Part shown: in pieces, positions 42,293 to 53,791 of the stretch
How positions within the stretch are numbered: the stretch's first letter is position 1
How the letters are laid out: every line of letters begins with the position of its first letter
Source of the DNA: Tomocerus qinae
Lineage: Eukaryota; Arthropoda; Collembola; Entomobryomorpha; Tomoceridae
NCBI GenBank assembly: GCA_020055645.1
Contig: CM034546.1
Location: 42,780,001 to 42,844,000 of the forward strand
DNA: 64,000 bases
Direction: 5' to 3'
Notes under the pieces: generated by a model
Databases searched by the model: none
What the model was told of the DNA's origin: nothing
Seen by the model: only the letters and a program-made list of their open reading frames with translations
Program-made: the position numbers and the translations under genes

Positions 42293-42850
42293 GGTATTGG
42301 TACATTGCACTGGCATTAAAACAATTGGTAACAATTTGGAACGAATTTGGATTGGAATTGGTACATTGAATTGGAATACAAATAATCGGAAACAACTTGG
42401 AACGAATTTGGATTGGAATTGGTACATTGAATTGGAATACAAATAATCGGAAACAACTTGGAACGAATTTGGATTGGAATTGGTACATTGAATTGGAATA
42501 CAAATAATCGGAAACAACTTGGAACGAATTTGGATTGGAATTAGTACATTGAATGGGATACAAATAATCAGAAACAACTTGGAACGAATTTGGATTGGAA
42601 TTGGTACATTGAATTGGAATACAAATAATCGGAAACAACTTGGACCGAATTTGGATTGGAATTGGTACATTGGATTGGAATGCAAATAATCGGAAACAAC
42701 TTGGAACGAATTTGGATTGGAATTGGTACATTGAATTGGAATACAAATAATCGGAAACAACTTGGAACGAATTTGGATTGGAATTGGGTACTTTGGATTG
42801 GTATACAAATAATCGGTATCAACTTGGAACAATTTGGATTGGAATTGGTT
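42293..42850. repeat. 61-bp minisatellite (GGAACGAATTTGGATTGG...)
   Basis: About nine copies of a 60-61-bp unit, itself composed of TTGGAAT-type subrepeats. It ends about 80 bp before the first exon of the SWIM/DDE gene. Long minus-strand frames through it are repeat artefacts. Confidence 0.9.
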
Positions 42851-42931
42851 AGTACTAATACGGTAACAATATTGGCTTGAATATTGGTTTGGAATTCTGG
42901 ACATTAACATTGGACACCGGGTATTTGCAAA

Positions 42932-45490
42932 ATGGCTCCAAGAAGTATGGTTATTTACTATTTATATCCGTATTACAATATATTTTACGACGAATGCTTA
43001 TTGAACATAAAAAAAATTAATTGTTATTAAGAAATCCGGGGAAACTACTATTGTGATTTGTGCTTTGGTCGAATGGATAAACGCGGGGGATATAAGCGAT
43101 TAAGGATTAAGACTATGGAAGTTTTTGTCAATTCCTTCAGTAATTATATAGGGAAAAATATTAATCCCAACGACTATGCCTGCTCAAATTGTGTCATTAC
43201 TTTAAAGCGAGAAGATTACGAGTCTTTAAAATCTCGATGCAACCTAGCAGACTCACAGGCTACTACAATGTTTGAGGATTCTATACTTGATACATCAGTG
43301 AATTCAATGGACTTTAGTCAGGAAGTGGAAATAGATTTCCAGGATTGTAGCGGTTTTGAGGATTCAATTACTGATGCTTCTTCTATGCATTTAATGGACT
43401 TTAGTCAGGAGATGGAAATAGATTCCCAGGCTAGCACTGTTTTTGAGGAATCTATTGATGGTGGTGATGTGAATTCAATGGAAGTTAGTCAGAGTATTTC
43501 TATAGATTCTCAGCTCTCTGTTTCACCATTTACCTCAATAACAAGTAGTAACGATTCGGATTCATCTCAATCGTCGCATTGCTCAATTTCTGAATCTACG
43601 TGTTTCTCACTAGGAAAACCATTAATAAAATTGGAAGTTAATGCATGTATAGGGACGATGAGCAAATGTTTCCTGTGCAAAAAGGTCAAAAACGGAAGAT
43701 GCCGTATTCCAAAGTCAGCTATCGTTAATATTTGGCAAAGACGGCAAATAATGATTCCCTTCACGAATCGATGTTGCAGATCCCACTTAGAACAAAACGG
43801 ATTCTTCAAAGAAAACGTTGTAACCGAATTGATTGCAAATAAAGATTCCATTCTTCTTTCGTCTTCACAAATCAAGGAATTTTTTATTGCAATTGCTGCA
43901 GAAGGAAGTAGTCCATCATTTGCTAAAATTGATTTCGACCTGGGGTCACATTTAACAGACTTTGATTACAAAACTCTCACGGGATTTTCGAGGATCAACT
44001 TTGATGATTTACACATGCATATTTGTGTTCATTTGCGTAACTCTACAAACCGAAGTACAAGAAACGCTCTCGGGCTCTTTCTGGTTAAAATTCGCTTAAA
44101 TCTGAGTCATGAATTCCTAAGTTTCCTGTTTGAACTTGATAGCTTGCCTAAAGTTAGTGCCATTTTTGAAACTGTACGAAATGTTTTAGAATCTCATTTT
44201 GTTCCGAAGAATTTGGGCTACAGTCACATTACTAGAGAGCAAGCAAAACAGCATCAAACGCAAATGGCATCTATTCTACTACAGTCAGAGGAGGAAAGCC
44301 TCTCAGTTGTTTTAGATGGCACTTATTTATATGTCCAAAAAGCTAGTGATCATAAACTCCAAAAAATGACCTACTCAAATCACAAGCATCGAAACCTCCT
44401 TAAACCGATGGTCATTGTTTTCCCGGATGGATATATTTTGGAAGCGGAGGGTTTATTTTACGCCGACAACAATAATAATGATGCAAACATATTGAGCTAT
44501 ATGATTGATAAACCATATGGATTTTCGTCCTTTTTTAGGGCAAATGATCAGTTGATATTAGATAGAGGATTCAGGGACGTCATTGGCGAACTGGAAGAAT
44601 TAGGATACAAGACCCACATGCCACACCTTCTAAAAAAGGGACAAAAACAGTTTTCGACAGAAGAGGCAAATGAGTCCCGAATAGTTACAATGACAAGATG
44701 GGTTGTAGAATCTGTGAATGGACGTCTTAAAAAGTTCAAGTTCTTTGACGCGATCATTCCTGTTACCTACTTTCCGAAATTAGGATCCTTGGTCCGCATA
44801 TATTGTGCATTAATGAATAAATATTCGCCTCCTATTCTAACCGAAAATGAGACACATGTTAACATTGCAAAGTTGGCTCTAGAAAGACTAGGACAAATAA
44901 ACAAAATGAAAGAAAGAGTCGAGAGCTTGCAATTAGAAAGGAAAAGAGTAGACTGGGTCGAAGAAAGTATATCTGAATTTCCAAGACTATCTGAGGAGAA
45001 CTTGAAGTATATTACCCTAGGTAAATGTAGGATTTTTAATGTATTAATTGGTCTTCAAAATAGACAAAATTGGGTTACTAAAAGTAGTATTATTGTAGGT
45101 GTGTATCAAGTACATATGGCAGAGGAATATGCTAGGCAGCACATTGATGCAGATGCAATTTATAAAATCTACATGCATCGTGAAATTACCAACTTGATCC
45201 GAGCAAAGATAGAAAGCCGGTTTACCAATAATAAACAGCATCAACTTTGGATTGAATTTGATCCAAGTAAGGAAGGAGAAGATTCAATTATTGGATATTA
45301 TTGCCTATGCCAAGTAGGAAGTAGAGTAGTAGGATGTTGCTCACACGTCGCTTGTGTTATATGGTACCTTGGGTTTGCTCGTCATAACCAAGAAACTGTA
45401 CTAAAAAAGAAGAAAAGTCTGTGTAGCAACATATTAAATGCTGCCGATCGGTTTATGACCGAGAATTCAGATGATTCGGAGGAAGATTAG
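42932..45490 (+). CDS. DDE transposase-like protein with N-terminal finger and C-terminal SWIM finger
   Basis: Proposed exon 1 is 42932-42944 (ATGGCTCCAAGAA), intron 42945-43031 (GTATGG...TTATTAAG), exon 2 from 43032. The phases match and give 823 codons. Without it the first ATG is 43073. The upstream coding adds YYCDLC, which with YACSNC forms a C2-C2 finger. A Ser/Asp-rich linker with three related blocks (SMDFSQEVEID) follows, then a DDE core: counted from the ATG at 43073, D415 in VVLDGTYLYV, D497 in LILDRGF and E546 in WVVESVNGRLKKF. This resembles the IS5/Harbinger type (DDE_Tnp_4). The SWIM finger is C744-x-C746-x9-C756-x-H758. No frame lesion and no clear terminal repeats: a recently active element or a domesticated host gene. 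Confidence 0.75.
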
Positions 45491-46740
45491 AAGGACTTAT
45501 GAACATAAATACGAACATGTATGGTATTAGTGTATTACATTTTTAAAAAAGGATTTTTAAAGAATAGTTTTAGATTTGATGAAAAACTACTTTTATTATA
45601 CTTTCAGGAATTTGGGAATGGGGAAATATCTACTACAAAGGGCTGCAATGTGGGTGGGGGGGGTGGGGCTGAAGACCTATTGCATGCGTCCACGTAGGGT
45701 AGATTTATACGAAACTACCTCGCCTGCCCTGGAAACTATGTGTAATAAACATTGGGAGTTTGTCGCATATAGGCTGAATGCAAGGGCGGCATTATGTGTA
45801 ATAATACGGTTATATGTGATAATATTATACCATGGGTATAATATTATCATATTTAACCAACTCTAGATTTTTTTGAGTTGTTTCAGAGATTTTGCGTATT
45901 CATTCGTGTTATTGGATTTGAAAATATTATGCCTATGTACCTACTAAATTGTTGAAAAGGTTATTTAATATATTTAGTTAATGTAAGTAACACTGCCTTG
46001 AATTATTAATTCATCATATAGTTGATTGGGTACGGGGGAGGCAGTGTAGGGTTGAGCAATCATCTTAGAAGGGCTTTTCGTTCTGGTGGTTCCATTGCCA
46101 AAACGAACGGTCAACTAAGATGATGATCATTGCCGTTGCTCGTTGAGGATATCCCCCATACGCCTGAAGAACTCCGAGATACCCCGGGCTTGTACCATGG
46201 ATAGATGTGATGTCTGTCCATAGTGCAAGCTACTGGCAATGGTGTCGAGTGTGCCTACCTATATCATGGTCTAGGACCATTTCCCGTTTTTTCATTTATG
46301 TTTAAGTATTAGGTGCATACTGCTGTTACTAATACTTGATTTTTTTTATAATATTAAATTTTTTATTTTAGCTCACACAATGTAAGTGAATGAGCTAGTT
46401 ATATGTTATGTCCTATATTTTTGTTACTAAAAGAATTTAGCCCTTTTGGTTAAATTAAAGCTAAAGTGCTTTAGCTGCTAATCTGAATTAGCAGCTGCAT
46501 GCACTTTCCCATAAAGGTAGGCACCCTTGGCGCTCTACAATAGGTCTAGGCTGGTAGGTGTTGATTTCTGTTGAAGGAGTTGGAGGAATGAAGGAAAGGA
46601 AGAAGTACTACAATTGGGAACATGGACTAAGATAAGGGTAAGTCTATTCAATTTTTTAGTTTATAAAAAATTATTGATAAGGACTGCATACTTCGAGGTT
46701 TTAATTGGTGTTTTTTTTTGTCACGGGTCCTGGATTGTCT
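45491..46740. other. Unassigned DNA downstream of the SWIM/DDE gene
   Basis: No supported gene. A self-complementary piece (ATCATCTTAGAAGGGC... / ...CAACTAAGATGAT) lies at about 46058-46124. Terminal repeats of a transposon could not be recognised. Confidence 0.35.
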
Positions 46741-47938
46741 ACGATTGCCAATGCTCTTAAAAAGTGATTTTCCAGTATTCAAACTTTGGATGATTCAGAT
46801 AAAGAAAATACAATCATCGATACAGATGATTCGTTTAACTCGAGTTTTCCTGCTTGAAATCCTTAAGAAGGTGCTCTGTTACCAAATCTCGACCCAGCAC
46901 CGAAAATAATACTACCACCATGGTGAGCCCAAGCATTTTTGGCTGTCAGTGATGTCAAGTGCACCAACATAAAATACACATTAAAATAAATAATGTATAT
47001 ACCGGAAATTACGTTTAGCATTTACTAGACAAAATATATATTATGTGTTTTAGGTCGGACAACATCTGATTAAGAAACGAGTTCCCAAACGAGAGAAAAA
47101 GGAGAATAATCAGACTGAAACTCAAAAACTCTCAATGATCGCCAATCCACGATTGCCAATGCTCTTAAAAAGCGATTTGCCAGTATTCAAACTTTGGATG
47201 ATTCAGATAAAGAAAATACAATCATCGATACAGATGATTCGTTTAACTCGAGTTTTCCTGCTTGAAATCCTTAAGAAGGTGCTCTGTTACCAAATCTCGA
47301 CCCAGCACCGAAAATAATACTACCACCATGGTGAGCCCAAGCATTTTTGGCTGTCAGTGATGTCAAGTGCACCAACATAAAATACACATTAAAATAAATA
47401 ATGTATATACCGGAAATTACGTTTAGCATTTACTAGACAAAATATATATTATGTGTTTTAGGTCGGACAACATCTGATTAAGAAACGAGTTCCCAAACGA
47501 GAGAAAAAGGAGAATAATCAGACTGAAACTCAAAAACTCTCAATGATCGCCAATCCACGATTGCCAATGCTCTTAAAAAGCGATTTGCCAGTATTCAAAC
47601 TTTGGATGATTCAGATAAAGAAAATACAATCATCAATACAGATGATTCGTTTAACTCGATTTCCTGCTTGAAATCCTTAACAAGGTGCTCTGTTACCAAA
47701 TCTCGACCCAGCACCGAAAATAATACTACCACCATGGTGAGCCCAAGCATTTTTGGCTGTCAGTGATGTCAAGTGCACCAACATAAAATACACATTAAAA
47801 TAAATAATGTATATACCGGAAATTACGTTTAGCATTTACTAGACAAAATATATATTATGTGTTTTAGGTCGGACAACATCTGATTAAGAAACGAGTTCCC
47901 GAACGAGAGAAAAAGGAGAATAATCAGACTGAAACTCG
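46741..47938. repeat. 408-bp tandem triplication of an exon-intron-exon unit
   Basis: Copies begin at 46741, 47149 and 47557; the third ends at 47938 after 382 bp. They are nearly identical. Each contains a donor-like ACCATG|GTGAGC, an intron-like stretch ending TTTTAG and the start of the next exon. Copy 1 has TGATTTTCC where copies 2 and 3 have CGATTTGCC. Copy 3 lacks two bases (TCGATTTCC instead of TCGAGTTTTCC), which changes its frame. Confidence 0.9.
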
Positions 47939-47960
47939 ACCTTTCCGAATGCAGAATTAA
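47557..47960 (+). CDS. Candidate 3' end of a spliced gene in the third repeat copy
   Basis: In copy 3 the frame GCC AAT GCT CTT AAA AAG runs open to ACC ATG|GTGAGC at 47736. A 131-bp intron follows (ends GTTTTAG, 47867), then an exon of 30 codons to TAA at 47958-47960 (VGQHLIKKRVPEREKK). Phase is kept. The 5' exons are unknown, and in copies 1 and 2 the same frame meets stops. The hydrophilic product (LDDSDKENTII) has no domain that I recognise. Confidence 0.4.
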
Positions 47961-48526
47961 ATATAAATCGACCTTTCAACCTTAGTAGAAATAAATCAAT
48001 ATTTATTTGTGTGTTTCAATATTTACACAATATTGACCTGGATGGAATTAAAAATCCATTTAATTATCAATAACACAGGTACTCTTAAACCCTTTTGTGC
48101 CACAATATCAATATACTCGGTCACCATTCCTTAGTAGTTAGACTCTAGCTCTAGCTCTAACTTAGCTGTATGTGTGAATTACCTTCAAATTGCTCCTTTA
48201 ACTCTGTCACCTCCGCTAAAGTCCATTGTAGCTGTATTGGTACTGATTGTGATGTGAAGCCAATCAAAACCTGCACTACTGACTGTTGGAAGAAAACAGC
48301 AAGTAGATTAGTAGATTCGCAATTATAAATACACAACAACTCCAGATTGCAAATCAATAAATCAGTTACACACAAGACACGACGGGACAGACGGGAGAGG
48401 CTAAAGCGGCATTGCTTTACGTTTAGTTTACTTTTAGAATCACAAATTAACATCTCTATCTAGCTACTTAAACTTGCTGGAAAAAGCTGCCTTCTATTTA
48501 AAGGGGTTCCAGTTCATCCAAAAAAT
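47961..48526. other. Unassigned DNA
   Basis: No supported feature; short open frames on the minus strand have no recognisable content. Confidence 0.3.
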
Positions 48527-49176
48527 ATGGCTTTATATAAGCATTACCAGCTGCTTTTCAGCTTTCTTGTCATAACATTACTCATTCAAACCGCCATATT
48601 TAGCCCAAAAGGACGAGACTGCCATTTTGGGATCATTTTGAAAAATGCGATTGCTAGTGAAGAAAATCTTCGAGTAACTCCTAGTCTTTGTAGTCAAAAA
48701 GGTTCAATTTGGTCTAAGTTAGCGACTACTTTCGATTGGTGGGAAGTCGAAATTGTTTTAGAGTTATCGGCCGAGGTAGAATAGGTGCTGACGGCCTGGC
48801 TTTTTGGTTTACCAGTACCAAGGAGTAGAAGGACCTGTTTTTGGTAGCGCTGACCAGTGGAACGGTCTTGGCCTATTTTTCGATTCTGTTTACAATGTTA
48901 ATAAGCACAACAATCCTTATATCACTTATCAGTCAATGAGTTGAGAGAAGGTATTAATGGGCTGAAAAGGGATGTGGGAGTTGTTTCTCTCAGACTTGGG
49001 TACACTCGCGACCGAATACAGGAGCTTTGGGCGGATGTCCGACAGTCAGTTGTGTTTCAACTACGGTTGTAATTGTAATGGGACTCGTCCAGATTTGTGT
49101 CATTTTAGGCTATATTTTATGGTATAAAGAAATAGCGAAGACCAACAATCTAAGAAGTTTTATTAATATATCTTTA
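48527..49176 (+). pseudogene. ERGIC-53/LMAN1-type L-type lectin, processed pseudogene
   Basis: Three frames together recall the ER-Golgi cargo receptor ERGIC-53. The lectin part has NAIASEENLRVTPSL and QKGSIWSK, then WWEVEIVLEL, GRGRIGADGLAFWFT, EGPVFGSADQWNGLGLFFDS and NKHNNPYI. After a large internal deletion a coiled-coil remnant (LREGINGLKRDVGVV) follows and finally a C-terminal membrane helix with a short tail (VMGLVQICVILGYILWYK). There are no introns, frames change near 48775 and 48830, and a TAG interrupts the lectin domain. Lack of introns plus frameshifts points to a decayed retrocopy. The family normally carries glycoproteins out of the ER. Confidence 0.85.
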
Positions 49177-49828
49177 CAACAATCCATAATTTCATACTGA
49201 TACTCTTATCATGCTAATTGTTAATATTTGTTTTCGTTATTTTTGTTAAATATTTTTAATTACTAGTACTGTGTCCAATAGGCAATCATCAATATCATTT
49301 GATAGCAGTAATAAAATCTATCTAGACTAAGTTCTCATAGTTGTGTATCTTTCCAGCCAAAAATGTAACTTAGTCCAACTGATGACGTCATGACCGTCTG
49401 ATGCTCTATAATTGCATAGTGTACGTAATGCTATCATAGGAATTTTGTTACTGTGACAATTCAAAGCTGATCTTTTGGTCATTGGAAATGGCAGGCCCAG
49501 TTTGTGTCCTAAATAATGCCTAAAACCGTGCTGTCTAGGCCCAACTCAGGCTCTTAACCCAAGGGGTCCTTATTGAGTATTACTTTTTGTCAGCAGTATT
49601 ATTTAGATGCAAATCGTCCTTTATTATTGCCTTAATGGTAAAATTTACACTTTTTTCACTGCAAGTGGTGACATGTACTGTGACGTTCTTTGCATCCCCA
49701 GCATATTCAGATGAAGTGCACAATGTTCTCCCGGCTTGAAAAAAGTTTGTCCTGTCCATATTTGAATTTATGTAATTTAGCTAATTTACTGATAGTAATA
49801 CACACATCAACTAAAATAATTATTCTCC
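49177..49828. other. Unassigned DNA
   Basis: No supported gene or repeat. Some of it may be 3' sequence of the LMAN1 retrocopy; no poly(A) tail is recognised. Confidence 0.3.
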
Positions 49829-50256
49829 TTACGAAGTGTTGTCTTCTTTGTCAATACGAAACGGTAAAACCACAGAGAGTATATTTTCTTGCTGAAAAAT
49901 AGCGAATAATATGGGGCAATCCATTGATGCACCTTCTGACACGGATAAATCTAAGTGAAAAGCTTTCCCCTAAAAAGTAAATTTAAAAAAAATAATAATT
50001 CTCACGTAATAAAAATGTTAGAAATTACCTGATTGACAACTTCGTGCATATCAATTTCGTAAATAAACTTTAATTCACAAGATTTATTTATCGCTTGTTC
50101 AGGAGCCTGTTCCCAGACTTTTACACCCTGGGCTAAATTCATAAATGTCTCAGGACATGATTGTTGGATATGCGGTTCGACATAAACTGTTTCTAATGAA
50201 GACCCAAATAAAAAAGATCCTAATAAAAAAAACAAAATTAAAGTTATTGGCTTCAT
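49829..50256 (-). CDS. Small secreted protein, two exons, unknown family
   Basis: Exon 1 is 50029-50256 (ATG at 50256, 76 codons) with donor CAG|GTAATT. Exon 2 is 49829-49969 (acceptor TTTTTAG, 46 codons plus TAA), phase 0. The 122-residue product has a strong signal peptide (KPITLILFFLLGSFLFGSS) and three cysteines in the mature part (SCPETF, KSCEL, MDCPI). Exon 2 is supported by a diverged copy at 30318-30458 with the same splice sites and mostly synonymous or conservative changes. The odd number of cysteines leaves one unpaired. I do not recognise the family; secretion is inferred from the signal peptide. Confidence 0.7.
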
Positions 50257-50555
50257 TAATGCAAGAGAGAGATTTTTCGTTGGTTATTGAGTGGCAGAAG
50301 TAAAAATGTATTATAGCGATGAATATTCCGTTATATACTTAACTATTTACTAAGTCTGTAAATAAATGTTTTTTGTTTTCCAGCACTTATCTCTCAACAA
50401 TTGTGTATTCCTAAAAAACAGGCAATAACACTTACAATATTTTGACGTGATAAACTTTGCTTACCCAAAGCAAACACAAATCAGACTTAACATGTTTTTA
50501 ATGTAATAGTGACAATCATCACAAATCAATAATAGCCAAAAATTCGCATTCATCG
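50257..50555. other. Upstream region of the secreted-protein gene
   Basis: An AT-rich promoter candidate region; TATATAACGG lies near 50330 on the minus strand. Nothing else is recognised. Confidence 0.3.
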
Positions 50556-51011
50556 TTAATTTGGCAAAAAGTATGTAACGTTAATTTGACAAAAAAGTAT
50601 GTAAGGTTAATTTGGCAAAAAGTATGTAAGGTTAATTTGGCAAAAAGTATGTAAGGTTAATTTGGCAAAAAGTATGTAAGGTTAATTTGGCAAAAAGTAT
50701 GTAAGGTTAATTTGGCAAAAAGTATGTAAGGTTAATTTGGCAAAAAGTATGTAAGGTTATTTTGGCAAAAAGTATGTAAGGTTAATTTGGCAAAAAGTAT
50801 GTAAGGTTAATTTGGCAAAAAGTATGTAAGGTTAATTTGGCAAAAAGTATGTAAGGTTAATTTGGCAAAAAGTATGTAAGGTTAATTTGGCAAAAAGTAT
50901 GTAAGGTTAATTTGGCAAAAAGTATGTAAGGTTAATTTGGCAAAAAGTATGTAAGGTTAATTTGGCAAAAAGTATGTAAGGTTAATTTGGCAAAAAGTAT
51001 GTAAGGTTAAT
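50556..51011. repeat. 25-bp minisatellite (GGTTAATTTGGCAAAAAGTATGTAA)
   Basis: About 18 copies, nearly all identical; only the first two and one with GTTATTTT differ. Such homogeneity suggests recent expansion. Confidence 0.95.
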
Positions 51012-51828
51012 TGATTGATATGTTGGGTGACGGTGATCGAGGACGTGCTTGTCATTAGTTCCCTAGTAGTTATTCTTTTCTGTATTTCATCTTCGATTAA
51101 ATTTAGTAAATAAATAATAGTTACGACATATATGTAGTAATTCAATATTATGTAAATCGATTAATTAAATAATATCTCTATTTTCAGTCACTAATCTGTT
51201 TCTCGAAATAATTTTAAAACATACTGTGTAATACTATTTTGACCTGCACAATATAATGTCGTTACTCTAATTGGAAGCTATCGTAAGCAAAATAAATTAT
51301 CAACAAGTAACAATATGTTATTAATTTTAAAAAATTAGCATATATACAGTCAGAAAATTAACCGAGTAGAAAATATTATTAAAGTAAATATGTGAAATTA
51401 TTATACGCCATAAGTTAGCCACCTATATCCACGTTGCACTTGGCTACGTTACATCCTCACATCCTTCCGTCACCAAGACAAAGTTCCATGACTCCACAAG
51501 TATGTAGATATTTTGTCTGACATGTACATACATTTTAACGACAACGATGACCGAATACAATCATATCAACTCAACAGTAAGTTACGTAAGTGTTGTATTG
51601 TAAGTAGGTTTATATATATAATTATTTATGGTACATGAGCGTTCCTATACGTGTACATTTATTGTAAACATGATGGCTATATAATATACACCATAGTCTA
51701 GATAACTGAAGCCGCAAATCTTAAAATTTTAACTAATGTAAGTGGTAAACGTGCATTCAATAGTTGCTGAGTCCCACTTCCTCTCCCTTCCCGACTTGCC
51801 TAAGTAGCTTCAGCATGCTTACCGGTTT
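51012..51828. other. Unassigned AT-rich DNA
   Basis: No gene or repeat is supported here. Confidence 0.3.
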
Positions 51829-51902
51829 CGGGCATGGCCAAGTGGGCTAGTCCTGGATTGTAGGAAGTATAGTCTGGCACTCCTGTGCCAGACTAATGCC
51901 CG
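51829..51902 (+). other. tRNA-like fold with a replaced T-arm
   Basis: The 7-bp acceptor arms CGGGCAT/ATGCCCG are perfect, and a box A match TGGCCAAGTGG follows at the right distance. The expected T-arm with GTTCGA is absent; instead there is a perfect 9-bp hairpin GTCTGGCAC/GTGCCAGAC. This is probably a tRNA-derived remnant or the head of a SINE rather than a working tRNA. Confidence 0.4.
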
Positions 51903-52426
51903 GGATATGTGCTATGAGTGAATGCGTGTGAATGAGATGAGTGAAGGAGAGAACAGAGTAATTGAGAGCGAATGTTTATTTCACCAGGACATTCTCTCCT
52001 GGTCAGATTCCGAATGAATCCGATTGACGAATGCATGTTATAGTATACATGTTTTGTGTCTGCGTTTTGTGTGGGTGGATTAGGATAGTACACAGGTAAT
52101 ATACAGGTTAAGGTGTATATGTCGTAGTATAACGAAACCCTTTGTACAATGGCGCCATTGTACTAGTATAACTGTTCCTCGTCCGTTATACTAGGATAAC
52201 CGACCACCAAGGTTTCAGTACAACTGGACCCTTTTTAAATACATTACGAAGCATGAGTTAATAATTCAATTATGCAGCTTTATAATGATTATAATTTATG
52301 TTCAAAATCTTAATAGCTTGATTTACTCAGTCAAATAGTGGTAATTACAAAAACCAAATCATTAATATAATATGGGTAGAAACGTAAAAGAACAATGAAT
52401 AGAGTTAATACGACATATTGTCAATA

Positions 52427-53245
52427 ATGTATAGATTCGAAAAGGTAGATGTATTTAAAGTGGTGAACGAAGAGCAGGAGGGTTTTGTGGAGGAAGTGGA
52501 GAATTTAAATGCAGAAGTGGTAACTGTGAATTAAGGGGCGGTGGAGGAGGATGTAATTTTTGAAATAGTTTTGATGGGGGAGTTAAACCAAAATGAACAA
52601 ATGATTGTCGAAGTGAGATCAGATGCCCCCGTGGGGTTGGTTGCTACAGTTGAGGTGGAAACTAATGAGGTACACAACATAACTAACACAATTTAAAATA
52701 TTTCATTACAGGACATTTTGTTACAATATCACAAAACATTACATAACATTATAGCACCACATTTTTACACTCAATACAGGTTGATGAAAATGTACCACAG
52801 CAATTTTGGGTGCTCTATCAAAAGGATCCCGTAGTACTTTGGGCAGTTGCAACCGTTATGACAAAAAGACCAAGAAATAAAAAAATTACGATTTTACAAA
52901 ACACTGAAGGCATTACAGGAAGGCCCTTGTCCCGTTTTGAACGGTGTTATTATCTCAAAAAAGCTACAAGTTGTGTGGTCAATAAATGAAGCTTCCAATT
53001 GCCTAGGATCGACTTTGACAAACTTGGATTTTCGGTTGGGACACTTAAACGCGTATTTGGTTAACAGGAAACAGCAAGGAGACCGGTATCAAGCAAAGCT
53101 AAGGAGTAGAACTGTAAACGTTGGCAGTATTGTTTCATTGCTGATTCCTAAGGTAGATAGATCGAACACGGATTCTACAAATTTGCCATGCAAAGTCCTT
53201 AGTCGTCGCGAAAATGGTGAAAATTCCAATGCGCAAATGTGAAAA
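52427..53245 (+). pseudogene. Decayed coding region inside the TIR element
   Basis: Exon A (52427-52669) is very acidic and has one in-frame TAA near 52530. A donor GAG|GTACAC and an acceptor CAATACAG|GTTGATG (exon B from 52780) match in phase. Exon B reads VDENVPQQFWVLYQKDP and then changes frame near 52930 into a part ending NVGSIVSLLIPKVDRSNTD. This last part looks like the small C-terminal module seen after the integrase core in KRBA2/SCAND3-like transposon-derived proteins. The catalytic core is absent, so this may be only a fragment. Confidence 0.4.
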
Positions 53246-53727
53246 CTACAATGCGCAAAAGGCATTATCGACACTATGATCAACGAATCGAAAGTTGGAA
53301 TTTGGTCAGCCGAAATAAACACAGCGGCATGGCCAACTAATACAATTAACTCCATCACTGCCTTAAGATTGATGTAAGAATGTTAAGTGCAATTAATTGT
53401 TCTTTTACGTTTCTACCCATGTTATATTATTAATGATTTGTTTTTGTAATTATCACTATTTGACTGAGTAAATCAAGCTATTAAGATTTTTAGCATCTAT
53501 AATATAATCCTAGAGTTGAAAAAAATTACGAATCTATCTATATTTGTCTGGTAGGAGAGCTTAGGAGACCTGCATATACTACGTAACGCATAACCCCCTC
53601 CTCCATGTGTAAAGTAAATGTTGACTGCGACACTTTTGACTACCTCCTCCTCCCATCAACTGCACACGCAATATATGCATCTTCCTTAAACGCAAAATGC
53701 GCAAGCCCAACTAATGGTTCTAATAAT

Positions 53728-53791
53728 GCACCCCAACGCATACTTTCCTGTGCTAAATTTAGTACATGGAGGTATGCGTTGGGGTACATTA
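53728..53791. repeat. Hairpin, ACCCCAACGCATAC arms
   Basis: TG(C/T)ACCCCAACGCATAC and its complement GTATGCGTTGGGGTACA pair over at least 16 bp around a ~30-base loop. Lies within the TIR element. Confidence 0.65.

Noticed and set aside
42239..42910. Minus-strand ORFs through the 61-bp array
   Set aside because: Overlapping frames read the same repeat in different phases, which is typical of artefacts.
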